From Trichoplax adhaerens (lineage: Eukaryota; Placozoa; Uniplacotomia; Trichoplacea; Trichoplacidae), in assembly GCF_000150275.1 (NCBI RefSeq), contig NW_002060943.1:3740008-3804007 (forward strand): a stretch of 64,000 bases of DNA. Direction: 5' to 3'. Under the pieces are notes generated by a model. That model was not told the origin of the DNA. It saw only the letters and a list, made by a program, of their open reading frames with translations, and made no database searches. Position numbers and translations under genes: made by a program. Positions 1 through 13,295 of the stretch are shown here, piece after piece; the first letter of the stretch is position 1; each line of letters starts with the position of its first letter.

Positions 1-3000
1 TGGCAGAAATATCCTTAGTAACTGCATCAGTGGCTAATTTATTCGCGTGATCTATCTCGTGCTCACATAAGCATCCATTAATAGTTGGTTTTAGGTAATT
101 TAATGAATTTTTATTTATGGATAACATCAATCGCAAGCGTCGATGGATATCGTTTAGTCTTTTAACTGCTTTATTATAATCTGCTAGCATGTTTAAGAAG
201 CTAAGCCTCCAACTCGTTGAGTCTTGTGATCGACGCGAAGGCGATGTTATTTGACGCCGATATCTTTCGGCTATACTTCTCTCTTTCCTGACTGATTCTT
301 GCTGATCTTGAAGCCTTTTAGTGAAATCACTAAATTATAGCAGAGAGAATAAGATTATTCTAGAATCAATACATTGTGAGCATGCAATCTTTATTATTGT
401 CTTTATTTATGATCCACCAATTTATATTCGATATTTTATCCTCTAACGTTTGTTTATATCAACCTAGTCTCCAAGAAAAGTAGTAATCTATGACCACAAA
501 ATTTCTATCCACATCGCTAATTAGATCAACTAATACATTCCTTTATCGCCTTTGATATATTAATATGTGATGACTGTTTTAATATACGGATATTTACTTT
601 ATTCGCTTACTAACTTGTTAATGATGGCATCAAGAAATTGCTTGTCACATATGCAAATAGGATCTTTATTAGTCTTTTTACCATTAGAACATTTCTTTAC
701 TTTCATACACTGATTGTCTCGGACACAAACAAATTTCTGTTTACCTCTACATGAAGATTTATAGAGTGAAGATTTGCAAAATTCTGCAGCTTTTACATCA
801 CATTCTTCAACGGCATAAGTCTTCTCACGAGCTTTCCTAGCGACAAAATTTGTTCTTTTAGAAAGCAATATGCTACAAAGTAATAAACTCCCGATAGAAG
901 TAGATTAAGAACCAAAATGAACAAATTTACGTAACAAAATTTTAGCATGTATCAGTTGATAATTTTACCCTCGTTCTATCAGAATTGTGTCCCTCCATGT
1001 TGTAATGGGAAACTTTCCAGACCACTTCCATCTAATGCAAAGTATAAAGTTAGCAATTGTAACACCAATATTACATAGCTTCCATTCTTCAATGATTGGA
1101 AATTAGAACTACAGAATTGATGGTTTGCATAGGTTCTGTTTATTTAAGATATCGCAATTAATAGAGACTATTCGAAGTGATCAGCATGGTAGCAAAGGAA
1201 TTATGTGCCATTTTTGTTAATCTTATTAGATTAAATCAGCGATCAATGTATTGAAATATTATTTATTGATATCATTCTATTCCAATTTGCAGTTAGCATT
1301 AAAATAGATGAGATGAAACATTTACATTATTCATTTTAAAATAAATTTACGTTAGTTTCGATTAATAATAATATTGGAGGACACTAAAATACCTGGAAAT
1401 TCTAAATAACTGCATAATAGATACTCCATCCATTTGAGATGGAATCGGTACTCCAGCAATATCTAGAAATGTTGGTGCTAAATCGATATTGGAAACAATT
1501 TCTCCCACCCTAAGATGTTAATATTATAAATTTTATTAGGTGCAATATATTATATTTTCAATTTTAGGGCTTTCTGTTGTAGATAATAAGGTAAAAATAT
1601 TCTAAATATATTTTTAATATTGACTACTATTGGGAGAGAAATGATCAATCTTTTGATGTTTGATTATTCTAATGTTAGTAATCAAGCTTAAAAATTCTTA
1701 TAGAAACGATAACATCAAGAACTAACTCATTACAATACTATTAACTTACTTAACATTTTTTGGAATCATAGGGCCACGAACAAGGAAAGGAACTCTAATA
1801 TCCGTCTCATAGGGCATGGATTTTCCTTTGACTATAGAGAAATGTCCAAGATGATAGCCATGATCCGAAGTGAAGAATAGGTAAGTTTTCTCTTTCAGGT
1901 CAAGCTTACGTATTGAGCGATATAATTTTTCCACAGCATCATCAACAGAAAGAAGCGTTTGCAGTCTTTTACGATATAGAAGATCTGAAGTAAGGCAAGC
2001 AAAAATACGTCTGGGGATGACTAATATCTTACAATAGTTAATCTCTTCTAGTGATCTACTTACATGAGATATTCTCACTAAATCTAAAGTTTTTAAATGC
2101 GATAACGATCTACGCGTAAAATATCAATGCAGGCGAATTATGAAATAGTCGTCCTGCATTTGATCATTTCAGAAGCACATTATCAACGATGAAAAGCTTA
2201 TTATTTAATCATATACCAACTATAGACTCCAATACTAGTTCAAGCAGTTAAAGAATGTAGCATTTAATATTTTGGGGCTTATAGGACTAATCGATACTTT
2301 ATTCTCTTTCTTCTACTACAATAACAAAGATGTCTGTTTTGTAAAAGTAATTATGCTAATTGCATCATTTAACTTTATCATTGGATTGAGTACATGTAGC
2401 TAGAAAATAGAGTTGTTATTTAATGCAATCTCTGTACTCGGTATATAGTCTATTTCAATATATCCGGTCTATCTTGATCACAACACTATATAGTCAGGAA
2501 TTATCATGGTCAACGTAAAGATCTAGTTTCAATAGTATTGAAACAGAAGATGTCAGGAAATTGAACGAAATCGATTACTCTCTATGAAAGAAGACCAGCT
2601 AAGATTTCAAGTGGCTAATCATAAGATCAAGATAAAACATGACTTCACAGTAATAAATTATGATAACATGAAGTTAAATTAAAGGTAAATTCTTAAGTAG
2701 GTGAAGGACATTTTCTTGCTAGCTTAATAGCGATCAAAATTATCGAATTAATATGGTACTTTATACCAACTATTTATCATGAGGCATTTTATCACTTATT
2801 CGATAGCGTGAACGATTAGATAATATACAGGATAACTATGAGATTTTGATCTTCTTATTTGTGGAATACTTCTAATTTCTTGAAAGCCAAGTCAAGATCA
2901 CTCATGTTACAATAACTATCAAGTGATCCAATGCTAATGTAGTATTTATCATTACTCAATATGGCGTACTGTCTCTCTAATGGTATGTTGTGCTAAATAG

Positions 3001-4635
3001 TATAGAGGTTACGGTCTTACTATAGGTATAAATTTACTATAAGCCTGCATAGAGATCATTTTTATCACGTTTTCCTCCTAAAATGAATTAAAAGAATCTA
3101 TTTTTCCCTAAAATTTTAGGGAATATTCCAATTTATTATAGCAAAGGTCAAGATCGCCCATGTTATAATAACTATGATATAATCAGTTCTAGTACAAAGT
3201 TATTATTTAATAAATATCTAAAAATGCTAAATAAAATGGAAATCATGGTCTTCCTTGCTGAAGAAACTAACTGTAAGCTTAGTTATAGCTCCTCCTCATC
3301 ATGCTTACCTACTGAAATAAATTAAGAGAATCTACTTTTCCTGATTTAGACATAATCTACGGCTATTGACGTGAACTCATCTCCAGTCAGTGGTCTTAGA
3401 ACTGCATAATATATAGTGTATATATATGTACTATAGCTCATGATGAATAGCAGATAAAGTTGCTGATTTAGACTGTGTCCAACATTACATAATTTTATAT
3501 CTAACCTGTAAAGTTCATTTTAACCGATGACATTGGTGGAGCAATACGTACAATCCAATGTTTGTCGAATGAATGATAATTATAATTCGGAGTCCTGAAT
3601 AAAATTTATCAAGATGTAGTGAATTCAAGTAATGACTTTGATTTATATTAATCTGAATTTATTTCTATATTCTTTACAGTCTCTACAGAATCAATCCTTC
3701 GTTAAATTATTATAATAATAATTTTAGATACCTTGGAACTTTAGCCCGTGCATATCGATTCTGATATTGTGGAGCGGAATCTTCAGTTCCATGCGGTGCT
3801 GGCATACTTAATACCATTAGAATTGGTTTCTTGGGGTATTTCTCGGTAGTTTTCTTTAAAAATCTGATGCTTTCTCGCACAATTAAATCGGTAAAATAAT
3901 CTTGTTGGCACCTGTTACCATGTTTTACTAATTTTCCGTTGCGATTCAAGGTATAATTATAGTATCTTGAATTTTTGACTTGACCAATCCAGTGGTCCCA
4001 ACCTACTGGAATGTAGCTACCATCATATTCGTTCAAGTATTTACCAAAAAAGCCTGGTTCGTTGGGATCATTTACGTTGTTTTCATTAGCATCGTTATTA
4101 TTAATACCAAATTACGTTTGTTGATAATAGGAGGAAGAATATAGTGATTAAGAAAGATGATTACGGAATAATTGTAAAAAACAAATTATTCAAGTCTTGA
4201 TTTAAATCACTAGTGTAGAAATACCATAAGTCTATATTAACTGAATAGTGCGTAATAGTTACCGGTGATATAGCCTGCATCTTGTAGATACTTTGCAAAA
4301 GTTAATCGTTCTGGTCCATGACGCCAAGCTGGAGAGCTACAGTTAGCATTATTGGTTTTAGTATGATGATTATGGACATACATTCCAGTTAATATGGAGG
4401 AACGCGATGGGCAGCAGACTGGCGTAGTTACAAAAGCATTGGTAAATTCTGCTCCTTGCTTACCAAGGATACGCGATGTATGAGGCATTGCTTTCATCGA
4501 TTCCAGTACAACATCTTGATCATCAGTCAAGATCAATATGATGTGATCCTTTTTTCCTTTTGCAAAACTGAGAGAATAGCATAACAGGATGGTATAGCAG
4601 AAGAACAATCTCAGAAAAGAACCGTTTTTCAACAT
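1..4635 (-). CDS. SULF: Extracellular heparan-sulfate 6-O-endosulfatase (SULF1/2 family), 3' end off the window
   Basis: Secreted sulfatase that removes 6-O-sulfate from heparan sulfate at the cell surface and so tunes growth-factor signalling (known family role). Exons read on the minus strand: 4263-4635, 3732-4053, 3506-3594, 1750-1984, 1393-1509, 969-1031, 615-872 and 1-329 (open at the edge). Phases agree at every junction; the 615 donor (GTTAGT) is weaker than the rest. The start at 4635 gives a hydrophobic signal peptide (residues ~8-25); an upstream in-frame ATG at 4782 would bury it. Visible motifs: LTDDQD metal ligands (~37-42), the formylglycine motif CCPSRSS with Cys74 as the converted residue, [31 protein letters not shown] and [16 protein letters not shown], all typical of SULF rather than lysosomal sulfatases. 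The basic Cys-containing region follows (ECDV...CICDK) and then a CLCEH motif at ~20-25 codons from the edge. The hydrophilic domain is shorter than in vertebrates. The 1.5-kb intron 1985-3505 holds a diverged repeat. Confidence 0.94.
2765..3345. repeat. Diverged direct duplication inside a SULF intron
   Basis: Two related blocks lie about 235-256 bp apart in the large SULF intron. AAGATC-x-C-x-CATGTTA-AATAACTAT occurs near 2890-2920 and again near 3150-3176, and a TTAA-AGAATCTA-TTTTCC block occurs near 3085-3110 and 3320-3345. The copies have many substitutions and indels, so the duplication is old. No open frame spans them. Confidence 0.55.
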
Positions 4636-7600
4636 GACTGTAATGGATGTTCTATTTCTGTATGAAAAGTTATGAAAAGAACAAGGACGTAATCGAAAAT
4701 TTGGGTCGTAATCTTGGAGGAAATAGCCAAAATAGTTCACTTGATTGTACTTAATATTCCTGTTACAACGATAATATATCAAATGAACTAATTACAGAGA
4801 ATTTATTAAACATTATCTTGCTCTATTTTACGCCAGATCTATCTAATACCTAGTCTACTTGAGCATCACTGTATAACCATCTAGTACATCATAAGCAAAA
4901 GGATTAACTTTTTCATCGTTCGTATAAATAAATTATAAAACCTCCCGCAAAGTAAAATAAATAAATTTAGTGGTACCAAAACCATCTATATGCTTTGCAT
5001 CCTCTCCAATTTAAAATAATAATTTGAAATCATTTATACTCTCACATACATTAGATCACCCAGAGAGATAATATGTAACGTCAATTTGATACTAAATATT
5101 GCCATGATGAAATGACGTAGTTTGCAGCTTTATTAAACGACTCATTTCCCAATTAAGGATGTGAATAATAAATAATTTTCCCTATGATGGTGCTTCAAAT
5201 AATATAAGCTATTAAATGGACTCAAATAGATATTTTTCTCTTGTTAATATTATTGGAAAGTTTGATTTGGTAAGAGGATATAAATTTACTAGAATAAACA
5301 AAATTATAAAATATCCAAAACAATAGTACTTTATATTTTCAGTTAGGAGAATGGATGAAATAGAATGAAGCAGAAAAGCATATAAGTGATTCTAAATTAA
5401 ATTTAGCGATCTAAATGGATAGATGTAATCGTAAGAAATTTAAAGTCCACCAATATGCATGACTAAAATGTAAAAATTGGCTTAAAGAGTATCGGTGATT
5501 TATTATAATGGAATTAATTCACTAGTAGATAGGCGTATTTAAGATCTAATTTATAAAATTGATCAGTCTACCTACAAGAATTGGGCATCTTGTAGAAATA
5601 AGTGACCAGATTAATGAATCTAATTTTAATTTCACTTTTTTATCAATAATTTTGTAATAACTGTAGGGGAGAAAGGAAATTCGATCAATGTATAATTTCA
5701 ACAAACTATTTAAACTGACCATCATGAGGAAAATAAAAATCCTCATTTTCTCTCTTTATAAAATTGATTCTTAATTATACGATTTTTAAAAGTAACATAA
5801 CATCATAAAAATTTTTGCTCATTTTAACAGTAACATTTTAGAAAATCTATGCTTTCCGTTACTTAGATAATTAATCAGCATTTTTGTTTCTATTTATGCA
5901 AGGTTATACTCTTGTCTACATTTTAATAGCGGATTAAAAAGACACTTAGTAGCAGTTGGGTAACGTACTAAACATAGAATCTTCAAATGTTCTGTATAAT
6001 AATATCAAAATAGTTGTCCATTGTTTCAGATTTAGAAATGTGGCTTACTCTGCTATACAATTTATTATTTAACAAAAGACTGCAGTATTTCAAGATGTTT
6101 ATGCAGTAGCAATTTAATTTGGAAGTAACATCATTAATATATAAATTGGATCTTTTTCTGCCGGATTAAAGTAGATATATGCCTCGCAGGTAATAAAGGA
6201 TGATTAGGCAATTTCAACGATTCCATTTGAAAGTCATATTAGTCTACTTTAAATCTCTTTCTACTTATGCAAATACAATGAAAGCTTTACAGATTCCCCT
6301 TTAGATGGGCTGTGCAGTACATAAATTTATTGAAAAATTCTATAGTACACATTTAATATTTTGTATACACCTGTAATGAATAATTAGAAGAAATTGTGAT
6401 CATAGCAAAGATCAAATATTCATTCTTATCGTTATTATTTTTTTCTGTTCTTAATTTATTTTGATTACCGAGTTATTTATTTTTATAGATTTGATTATAG
6501 TAGCTATAGCTATTACGGACGTTCCGGTTATATTACTTAAATCTGAAATTGTCAACCAAAAGGATCCTGTAGTATATGTTACGAAGTCTATTTTCTTTAT
6601 GACGATTTCTGCTGGCCCTATAGCGATCGAAATGCGCGTATGCCATGTTTTACAGCTTTAAGCAATCTTGCAGCTAAGGAGATATGGAATTGGCCACACG
6701 TTGATTTTTATTCATTTATGCATATTATTGAAAAAGAGTCATGATATTGTATGAGAATTTAGTTTTGATTTACAGATAAATACCTTCGATTTGGTTCCAA
6801 GATGTAGATGAAATATGCAATTCTATCACACAATAAACGATTTCTTTGATAGAGTAGTGAAGTCGATTTACTGCATTATTACTGATTATAACATTCATTG
6901 CAGGAATTTATGAATACCATTTTTTGGATAGTATGGCACATAAAAAATCTTTGTGCGTTTATTTACATATTATCCTATATAAATAAGCTGACTATATCTC
7001 CGCATAAATCTGTAGTTGATAAAATGGAATTAAGATGGCATGGTGCATAGAATGATAACTGGCACATTAGTGATACCACTACGCATCTCAGCTAGCTCAC
7101 AGAACTAACCAATGGAGCAAACAAGTTGCGAATATAATACTTAGAATGTCTATCGCTAATCTAGGAAATTTATTTATAACTTGTTTATTATTTTTCCATA
7201 TAAATAATTTAAGTAGATCATTATATTGTAGGCCTCTGCTAGGGAAACTTAAAATAACTTGGTGATAAGATCGCTCAAAGAACTCACTTATAGAACTGGT
7301 TAGACACTGCAAAGTAGCCTGAAGCGTAAAGTCCATTTTTTTAATTCTATGTTGTCTTCCCATAAGTGATATATATATATATATATGTATATTATGGTTT
7401 AAGGATTAATGTTAATCATATCATATGATGCCGGCTGTTCCTATGATGACCATGATAAGACAGTGACTGCGCGCAGTATTAATTCCTGTAATTTATTCAT
7501 ACCATGTTCATTGCTTCATATGATATATGGCAAACATATACCTTATACTGTTGGCAACAAAACTTTCAAACAGTAGTCATTGCAGAATGGATTATTCAGT

Positions 7601-8085
7601 TATTCTCTGAATTTATAATTATCGACCATGTTCGTTTTCGCAATATACCATATCCCGTATATGCTGTGGCAGTACCATAGACAACAAAGTAGCATATGGA
7701 CCTGTGGAACCCCATAGATTGGGTACTTAAACATAGCCCACTATTTTCATGTCCGATCTACACTATAAGCGATTAATGAGAAGTGCTATTAGAGGGTCAA
7801 GAATTTGTTAAGTCTCCACTATGCCCCGAGCAGGTAAAAAGCATGGCAACAGTGGGCGAGCACGCGCACTGGCTTGTTCTCATTACCGTGACAACGGATA
7901 TCCCCCATAATAAGATGTGAATATCAGCAAAGATAGTTTAATTCACTGCTATAGACTGCAGTACTGATTCTTGATTGATTAACATTACTATTTCTAGTAA
8001 TAGATAGTAAAAAGAATATTATCGTACAAGGCTCAGGTTGGAATTTGAAATCTTTCTAACTATATCGATACCAAACTTAGTAGCA
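4636..8085. other. Intergenic region between the divergent SULF and IFT43 genes
   Basis: Shared 5' flank of two divergently transcribed genes, 3.4 kb. Mostly AT-rich without convincing exons. The part from about 7640 to 7900 is noticeably richer in G and C than its surroundings and may include the IFT43 promoter. A 66-codon frame at 6461-6661 has a faint GPCR look (see findings). An (AT)9 microsatellite lies at 7369-7386. Confidence 0.6.
7369..7386. repeat. (AT)9 microsatellite
   Basis: Perfect AT dinucleotide run, followed by a GTATAT imperfect extension. Confidence 0.95.
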
Positions 8086-10558
8086 ATGGATGGAATATTC
8101 CCTGGTAAAAAAGTAAGTCTGGAGATAATTTGATCACTTCTTCTTGATGGAAATGATTCTACAAGAAGTTACTTTATCGGCTATCACAGTTATAAGACCG
8201 TTTTATGAACAACGTTAAAATTATGTTGTAAATTGACTACGGTATCGATATGCTTCAGATAGAAAGTAACTTGCTTATGGTATAAGGACGGTACCAAATA
8301 GAATAGACATGATGTTAGGATTGATCTCTAGCCGCAAATGAATGCAAATATCATCTTTATAAGTATAGAATTATTTCCATTTCTCTCTAGTATTTTTTCA
8401 GACAGAGCTAATTGACGAGGACGTCAGGAAAAATGATATAGTTTTGGTGAAAATAAATTTCTCTTTATAATTTCGTAAAATAACCTAGATAATGCTATAT
8501 TAGTTGTTTTACGTCTATGTTCTTAATCAGTCCTAATATCATTTTCGTTAATGTAAAATTGATTGGGAATTTACTTATTACTTGCTTTAACCCTCATTTA
8601 AAATCAGCTATGGGAAGTTATCAGTAAATGACTTATTATTCAAGAAGCCGAATCACTCGTAATAAAAAAGTACAAGATGATTACATTAGTGCTGCTTAAA
8701 TTGATCTAAACTTATACTGCAAGTAAATGTAAACATCACCTTCGCCAATATGGTGTTACCTATGTTATTTTGCATTTTAACTACTATAATGCAAAACATA
8801 AATTGATCACCATATCAACAACTACTAGCTATACTTTTATCAAATTATATGTCGCACATCACAAAATAATAAAGATTTCATTGCATTAGATGATCCCTGC
8901 TTATCCCCTAAATCAGTTCAAGCCTGGATTTGCTTCAATAGCTATTTTGATATATTATAATCTTATCTTTACTTGATTTCATATGCGTTATCATTAATAT
9001 TACCCACGTACATTGATGGTAGGAGAAATTTATTTAAAAAATAAGGCTATCATAAAAGTGTTATAAAAGTGGAAGTTAATTTATTGAAGTTAATTTACTG
9101 TTAGTAGCGTCTGTTAGTTTTCAGGATAATAAAACGTTTGATTTTAATCTCCATTACTATAGGACGCTAAGCAAGGAAGAAGGTCTAACAAACCTAAAGC
9201 TAATGCAGAAAATCAAAATGGATCAGCAGATAACAGTGCCGTTGCTAATGGAAGTGTAGTAAGTCTATACCATAAAGCATGTCTTAATAAAATGATACGT
9301 TAATTTTCTTAACGTATCAAATAAAGCTAGTGGAAAATAGGTCCTAAAGTTTAACAATTTTGGATCATATATATGCAAATTGGCGTTCTATTCTAGTCAT
9401 TATCACTCTTAATCTCAATAGAAATGTTATATAAGCAAAGTTATAACATTGTAATATTATCTAGAATGGCAATGATGTCCCTCCAAAGGCTAGAAAGAGA
9501 GACGGATGGGCTAATGATGCTAAGAAAGGGTAGGCTGCGGGATCAATAGTTTATCATTTTGGAGCTGTTGATTCGTATTGATGCAAATACAATATGAAAG
9601 CTTATTTATGCTAAAACGCTTTAATACTATAAGCAAATTTATAAATTATCATTTCTCAAATCAAATATATATTCCAGGAAAAATGCTAACAAAAAGGATA
9701 CAGAAATTGAGTAAGAGAAGCAATTAGCTCAAGTAGATCGTTATCACTTGTACATAATTATGTGAATCGTGTTTCTTCAGACAGCAATCAAACTAACCTT
9801 CTGTATCTTTGCTCTTACTATTTCGTTAGCGAACGTTTGAAAGCGACTACTATTAATCAGGATGACGGCGAAGGTATTCACCACGTTTTGAATCTCGCTG
9901 TCTTAATCCTCGGTAAAAAAAATATAATTGTTTTAAATCTATACTTCAAAACCAACGTAGATAATCCCGTCATACCGGAGCTCGAGGACAAGCAGGAAGA
10001 AGAAGAAATCACTTACGGAATTGCTGCTCCACCAAGGTACTGCTACGATTTTTCATCTAATGTAATTATTTTCTCTTTTATTTCGATAGTTCATAATTAA
10101 TAGTATTACTTCAAAATTTTTATTAGCATAAAAGCCAATAAGGTAATAAGCTATAAGGAATTGGATCAAGATTTACAGAAACATGCGTCGTTACTAATTA
10201 TGGTAATTTCAGTAATTCAGTTTATAAATCGCTGTTGTATAATAATTATAATAGTACTAAAGCTTAAAATTCTCACACTAACAACTTGATGTATAATTAG
10301 GACGGAGAAGTTGATTTAAAACTATTGGCAAAAGGCTTAGCGCCTGCAGAAGAAGTCGCTGAGGTAATGATTGCTTTTCGATTTATAGGAAAAAATATAA
10401 ATTATTTCGTCGAGTTACTGAACGACAACTACTTGATATCATTTACTATAATAAAGACCGATAGGCAATGGGAATGGACTACTTTATTTACTGAAGTTTC
10501 TTCCGAGTTACAAACTGAATTAGAAGAGAGAGCAGCAAAGGCAAACTTTAATTCTTAA
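8086..10558 (+). CDS. IFT43: Intraflagellar transport protein 43
   Basis: Subunit of the IFT-A complex, which drives retrograde transport in cilia and entry of membrane proteins (known family role). Exons: 8086-8112 (tentative first exon), 9163-9258, 9465-9529, 9678-9710, 9830-9873, 9961-10036, 10127-10202, 10301-10363, 10457-10558; total 582 nt, 193 residues, phases consistent. Recognised by the C-terminal IFT43 domain: NPVIPELED, then IAAPPRS, ISYKELDQDL, DGEVDLKLLAKGLAP and WEWTTLFTEVSSEL, in the same order as human IFT43 (213 aa). The middle is acidic and low in complexity, as usual. The first exon is the weakest part: ATG 8086 followed by GTAAGT at 8113 joins in frame to the certain exon at 9163, which itself has no Met, but only nine residues support it. 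The gene is divergent from SULF. Confidence 0.92.
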
Positions 10559-12687
10559 CTCCATAAAATCTACTAAATTATAATGTTTAATAGTTGAGAA
10601 TGACATATTTCGACATAAGGTAATGTATAAATAGCAGCTGTATCTGTTCTAGATATTTATTGTATTATAATCTTTACAAGTTTTTCTTTATGCCAAAGTC
10701 CATTAGTTCTATCACTACTATAAACATAAATTATTCGATCATTCCTGACAGTAATAAAACTGTAAGTACAAGTGCCATACAATTATGTTTATTTCGAGAA
10801 GGTTTCGTACGTGAGATTATTATTTGTTACTTTTCTGCCTAATCATACTAAGATTGAAATACATTAAATACAACAGTTACCTACAATCAACAAAAGTACT
10901 TGCTTTAAATCAGTAATCATATTTTTCGCATTACTGTAGCTATATACGAATATACACTCCTGGTATATTCTTAATATGCTAGCAGTTAAAAATTGTGGGA
11001 TTGTCCCATTCTTTCATAGTCTCCGTCTTCATCTATCCAGAAATGTACATGTTAATTTGAAGCAAGTATTTAAGATCAATTAAAGGATATTCTGTAATCT
11101 AATAACCGTCATAATAGATGAGTTGTGGTACGATGTGATAGGCAAATTGCTCGAAATTCTGGATTATGTTAGTAAATGTATAATTATATTTATTTTCTAG
11201 CTAGATCTGATCGCAGTTTCACACGGTGTTGTGTTTTTAGGCCCAGTCATAAAAGTATCTACTGTTCCTAATGTGTACTAGGAACAATTGGATACGACTA
11301 TAAATTACGTTAAATAAAATTGTTTTGATTCTTACTCACAAGATTTCGCCACAGCTGATACTGTTATTAAACAATACATTGTTATTTTAAGCTTGCTTGC
11401 GAATTACTACAGATTGTTGTTAGGTATTGGAATAAATTCAGTTACGTTAAATCAGATAATTTTATTGCTCTGCTTGCAAGACTTTGTAGAGGATTTAAAT
11501 AATTATACATAGTGTTCTTTTTAGCCTCCTTGCATAATCCTCCCGTCACACTATTCTCAAATAGTTTTACATGTCGAATAATCATACAGCGTGCAATTAT
11601 CCCTTCAATCGCTCTGATGCAATGACGAATGATAAATCCAGAAGTGACCTAATAGCAACTATGACTTAATATGATATGTGTCTATAAGTATCTAATTTTC
11701 AGATAGTATAGAAATGCAATATTATTTAGTGATATTATACAACTGCTTTCCTTCTGAAAGGAATTCATATCTAGTATTGAAGCAGTCATAGCTTTTACTT
11801 TAAAGCATGCTGTATGAACATTATTGTACATATGCAATACAGGAAAAATAAGATTCTCTTAATAACTTATTGATTAGGTAAATATGTTGTTATACTGTAG
11901 TGGGCTGTAAATATACAGTACCTTATTTACTCTAATATACGAGCATACGGTAGTACACTGTAGTACCGCACTTTAGACAATCAGCAGCTCTAACCATCAC
12001 TAGTCTCAAGATCCTGTATACCGTAACTTAGTATAAGATGGAGGTTCACGCTCTGTACTGCTAATTGACAGAGTGTGCGGTCTCGAGAGCTTCATTTGGA
12101 GGTATACATTGCTGGATAATGCGCGCACTTTGAGTTTTGCTATTTGATTTTAAGTTTATCTATCCAGAATATCTTATCAGGAATTGGAATTTAACTTTGC
12201 TATACGATATTGCGACCAAGTAGCTTTTTTAAGTACGGTGTTAGCCGTTAAAGCATAATTATCATTGATTAGCCTTTCCGGGAATTTTATTAATCGTCAT
12301 TTTATCTATGTTTTGATATAATTTTATCGATAACTGCATATTTTTAAATTATTATTGTCTTAGTAAGCATATTTGATGTTTACGTAATTGCACTACATAC
12401 TGTACAAATAAATTAGCTGATTTTTTAGTAATATCTGAGTTTATAGTCATCGTTAGTCTAGTAGAGATTTACATAGTAGTTACCTTAGCCTCCTGACCGA
12501 TTAAACTGACTCCATCGCCAGTCACTGTAAGTAAATGCCAAAGAGTACATTGCCACTCACGGCACTACTGCACAAAACAAGACGAGAAAATGTCAATACT
12601 GTACTACTGTATACTACGAGGAATTTAGAAATAAGAATGAGGGTTTTCTAATCAAAAATTGTCAAGACAATCATTTCCTTAGTGTGT
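10559..12687. other. Intergenic region downstream of IFT43
   Basis: Two kilobases without a recognisable exon. AATAAA at 10753-10758, about 195 bp after the IFT43 stop, is a possible poly(A) signal. Scattered TACAGTA/TACTGTA heptamers occur (for example around 11913) and an imperfect palindrome lies at 11949-11970. Nothing else seen. Confidence 0.55.
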
Positions 12688-13062
12688 CTCCGTATGCAAT
12701 ATATCCAATATTAAGTTCAAAGAAACTTCTATTTCCAATTTTGATGCAAAAATGACTTTTTTGAATCTATCAATTTCTGTTCATGTAAAATGGTTTAATA
12801 CCGATACCAAGGCGGATATACAATCATCGATAATTGACTTGATTATTTTATATGGCCGTGGTAGACTATACTCAGTCTTCCCATATGTAATAAACATTAA
12901 AATAACAGAAACGCTTGTCTCCAATTTTGGTGCAGAAATGACTTTTCAAAAGCTGTTAAGGCTTAATATCGATTTGCACCTGGACATTCTAATTAATCAG
13001 TCGATGATTGACTTGACTATTTTATACACCAATCACTCACTGCACTGTGCTAATACAATTAA
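12688..13062. repeat. Tandem duplication (~186-188 bp, two diverged units) carrying a 150-codon open frame
   Basis: Unit 1 starts near 12688 and unit 2 near 12876. Both contain CCAATTTTG-TGCA-AAATGACTTTT followed 80-100 bp later by GATTGACTTGA-TATTTTATA. A plus-strand frame from 12752 to 13204 (150 codons) runs through both units; the translated units share MTF, a ...IDL-ILY motif and spacing. No domain is recognised, there is no flanking splice signal to tie it to a gene, and the frame ends nine bases before the tRNA. It could be a lineage-specific peptide gene or just a duplicated spacer that happens to be open. Confidence 0.5.
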
Positions 13063-13204
13063 TCGAGAGGCTATGGTGATTACAGGGTACAGTAGTTGCG
13101 AGACATTTTACATTTTCGATCGACGCAGGCTGAAATTCCAAGCTAGATTGCATTCGGTTTCATCTCCAATTTATATCGCCATTAGTGCCGATCATCAACA
13201 GTAG

Positions 13205-13212
13205 AAAAAAAA
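13205..13212 (-). terminator. RNA polymerase III terminator of tRNA-Ser
   Basis: Run of eight A on the plus strand, which is T8 immediately downstream of the tRNA on the minus strand. T4 or longer is the normal Pol III stop. Confidence 0.9.
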
Positions 13213-13213
13213 T

Positions 13214-13295
13214 CGTCGTGAACAGGATTCGAACCTGTGCGGGGAGACCCCATTGGATTTCGAGTCCAACGCCTTAACCACTCGGCCACCACGAC
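13214..13295 (-). tRNA. tRNA-Ser (anticodon CGA)
   Basis: Reads UCG codons. Read on the minus strand, the 5' end GTCGTGG pairs with TCACGAC at the 3' end (one G-U), discriminator base G, no encoded CCA. The anticodon arm TTGGA-CTCGAAA-TCCAA gives anticodon CGA (plus-strand 13260-13262). There is a long variable arm between the anticodon and T arms, as expected for a type II serine tRNA; total 82 nt without intron. Internal promoter: box A TGGCCGAGTGG and box B GGTTCGAATCC. A T8 terminator follows directly. Confidence 0.97.

Noticed and set aside
4636-4782. Longer SULF start at the in-frame ATG at 4782
   Set aside because: It would place 49 residues before a clear signal peptide; the ATG at 4635 gives a normal secreted protein.
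4845-4920. Minus-strand frame NDEKVNPFAYDVLDGYTVMLK followed by a stop
   Set aside because: It reads like a C-terminal exon, but there is no acceptor AG in the right place upstream and no partner exon.
7097-7363. 88-codon minus-strand frame with an internal GTGAGT
   Set aside because: No family resemblance and no second exon; kept only as background.
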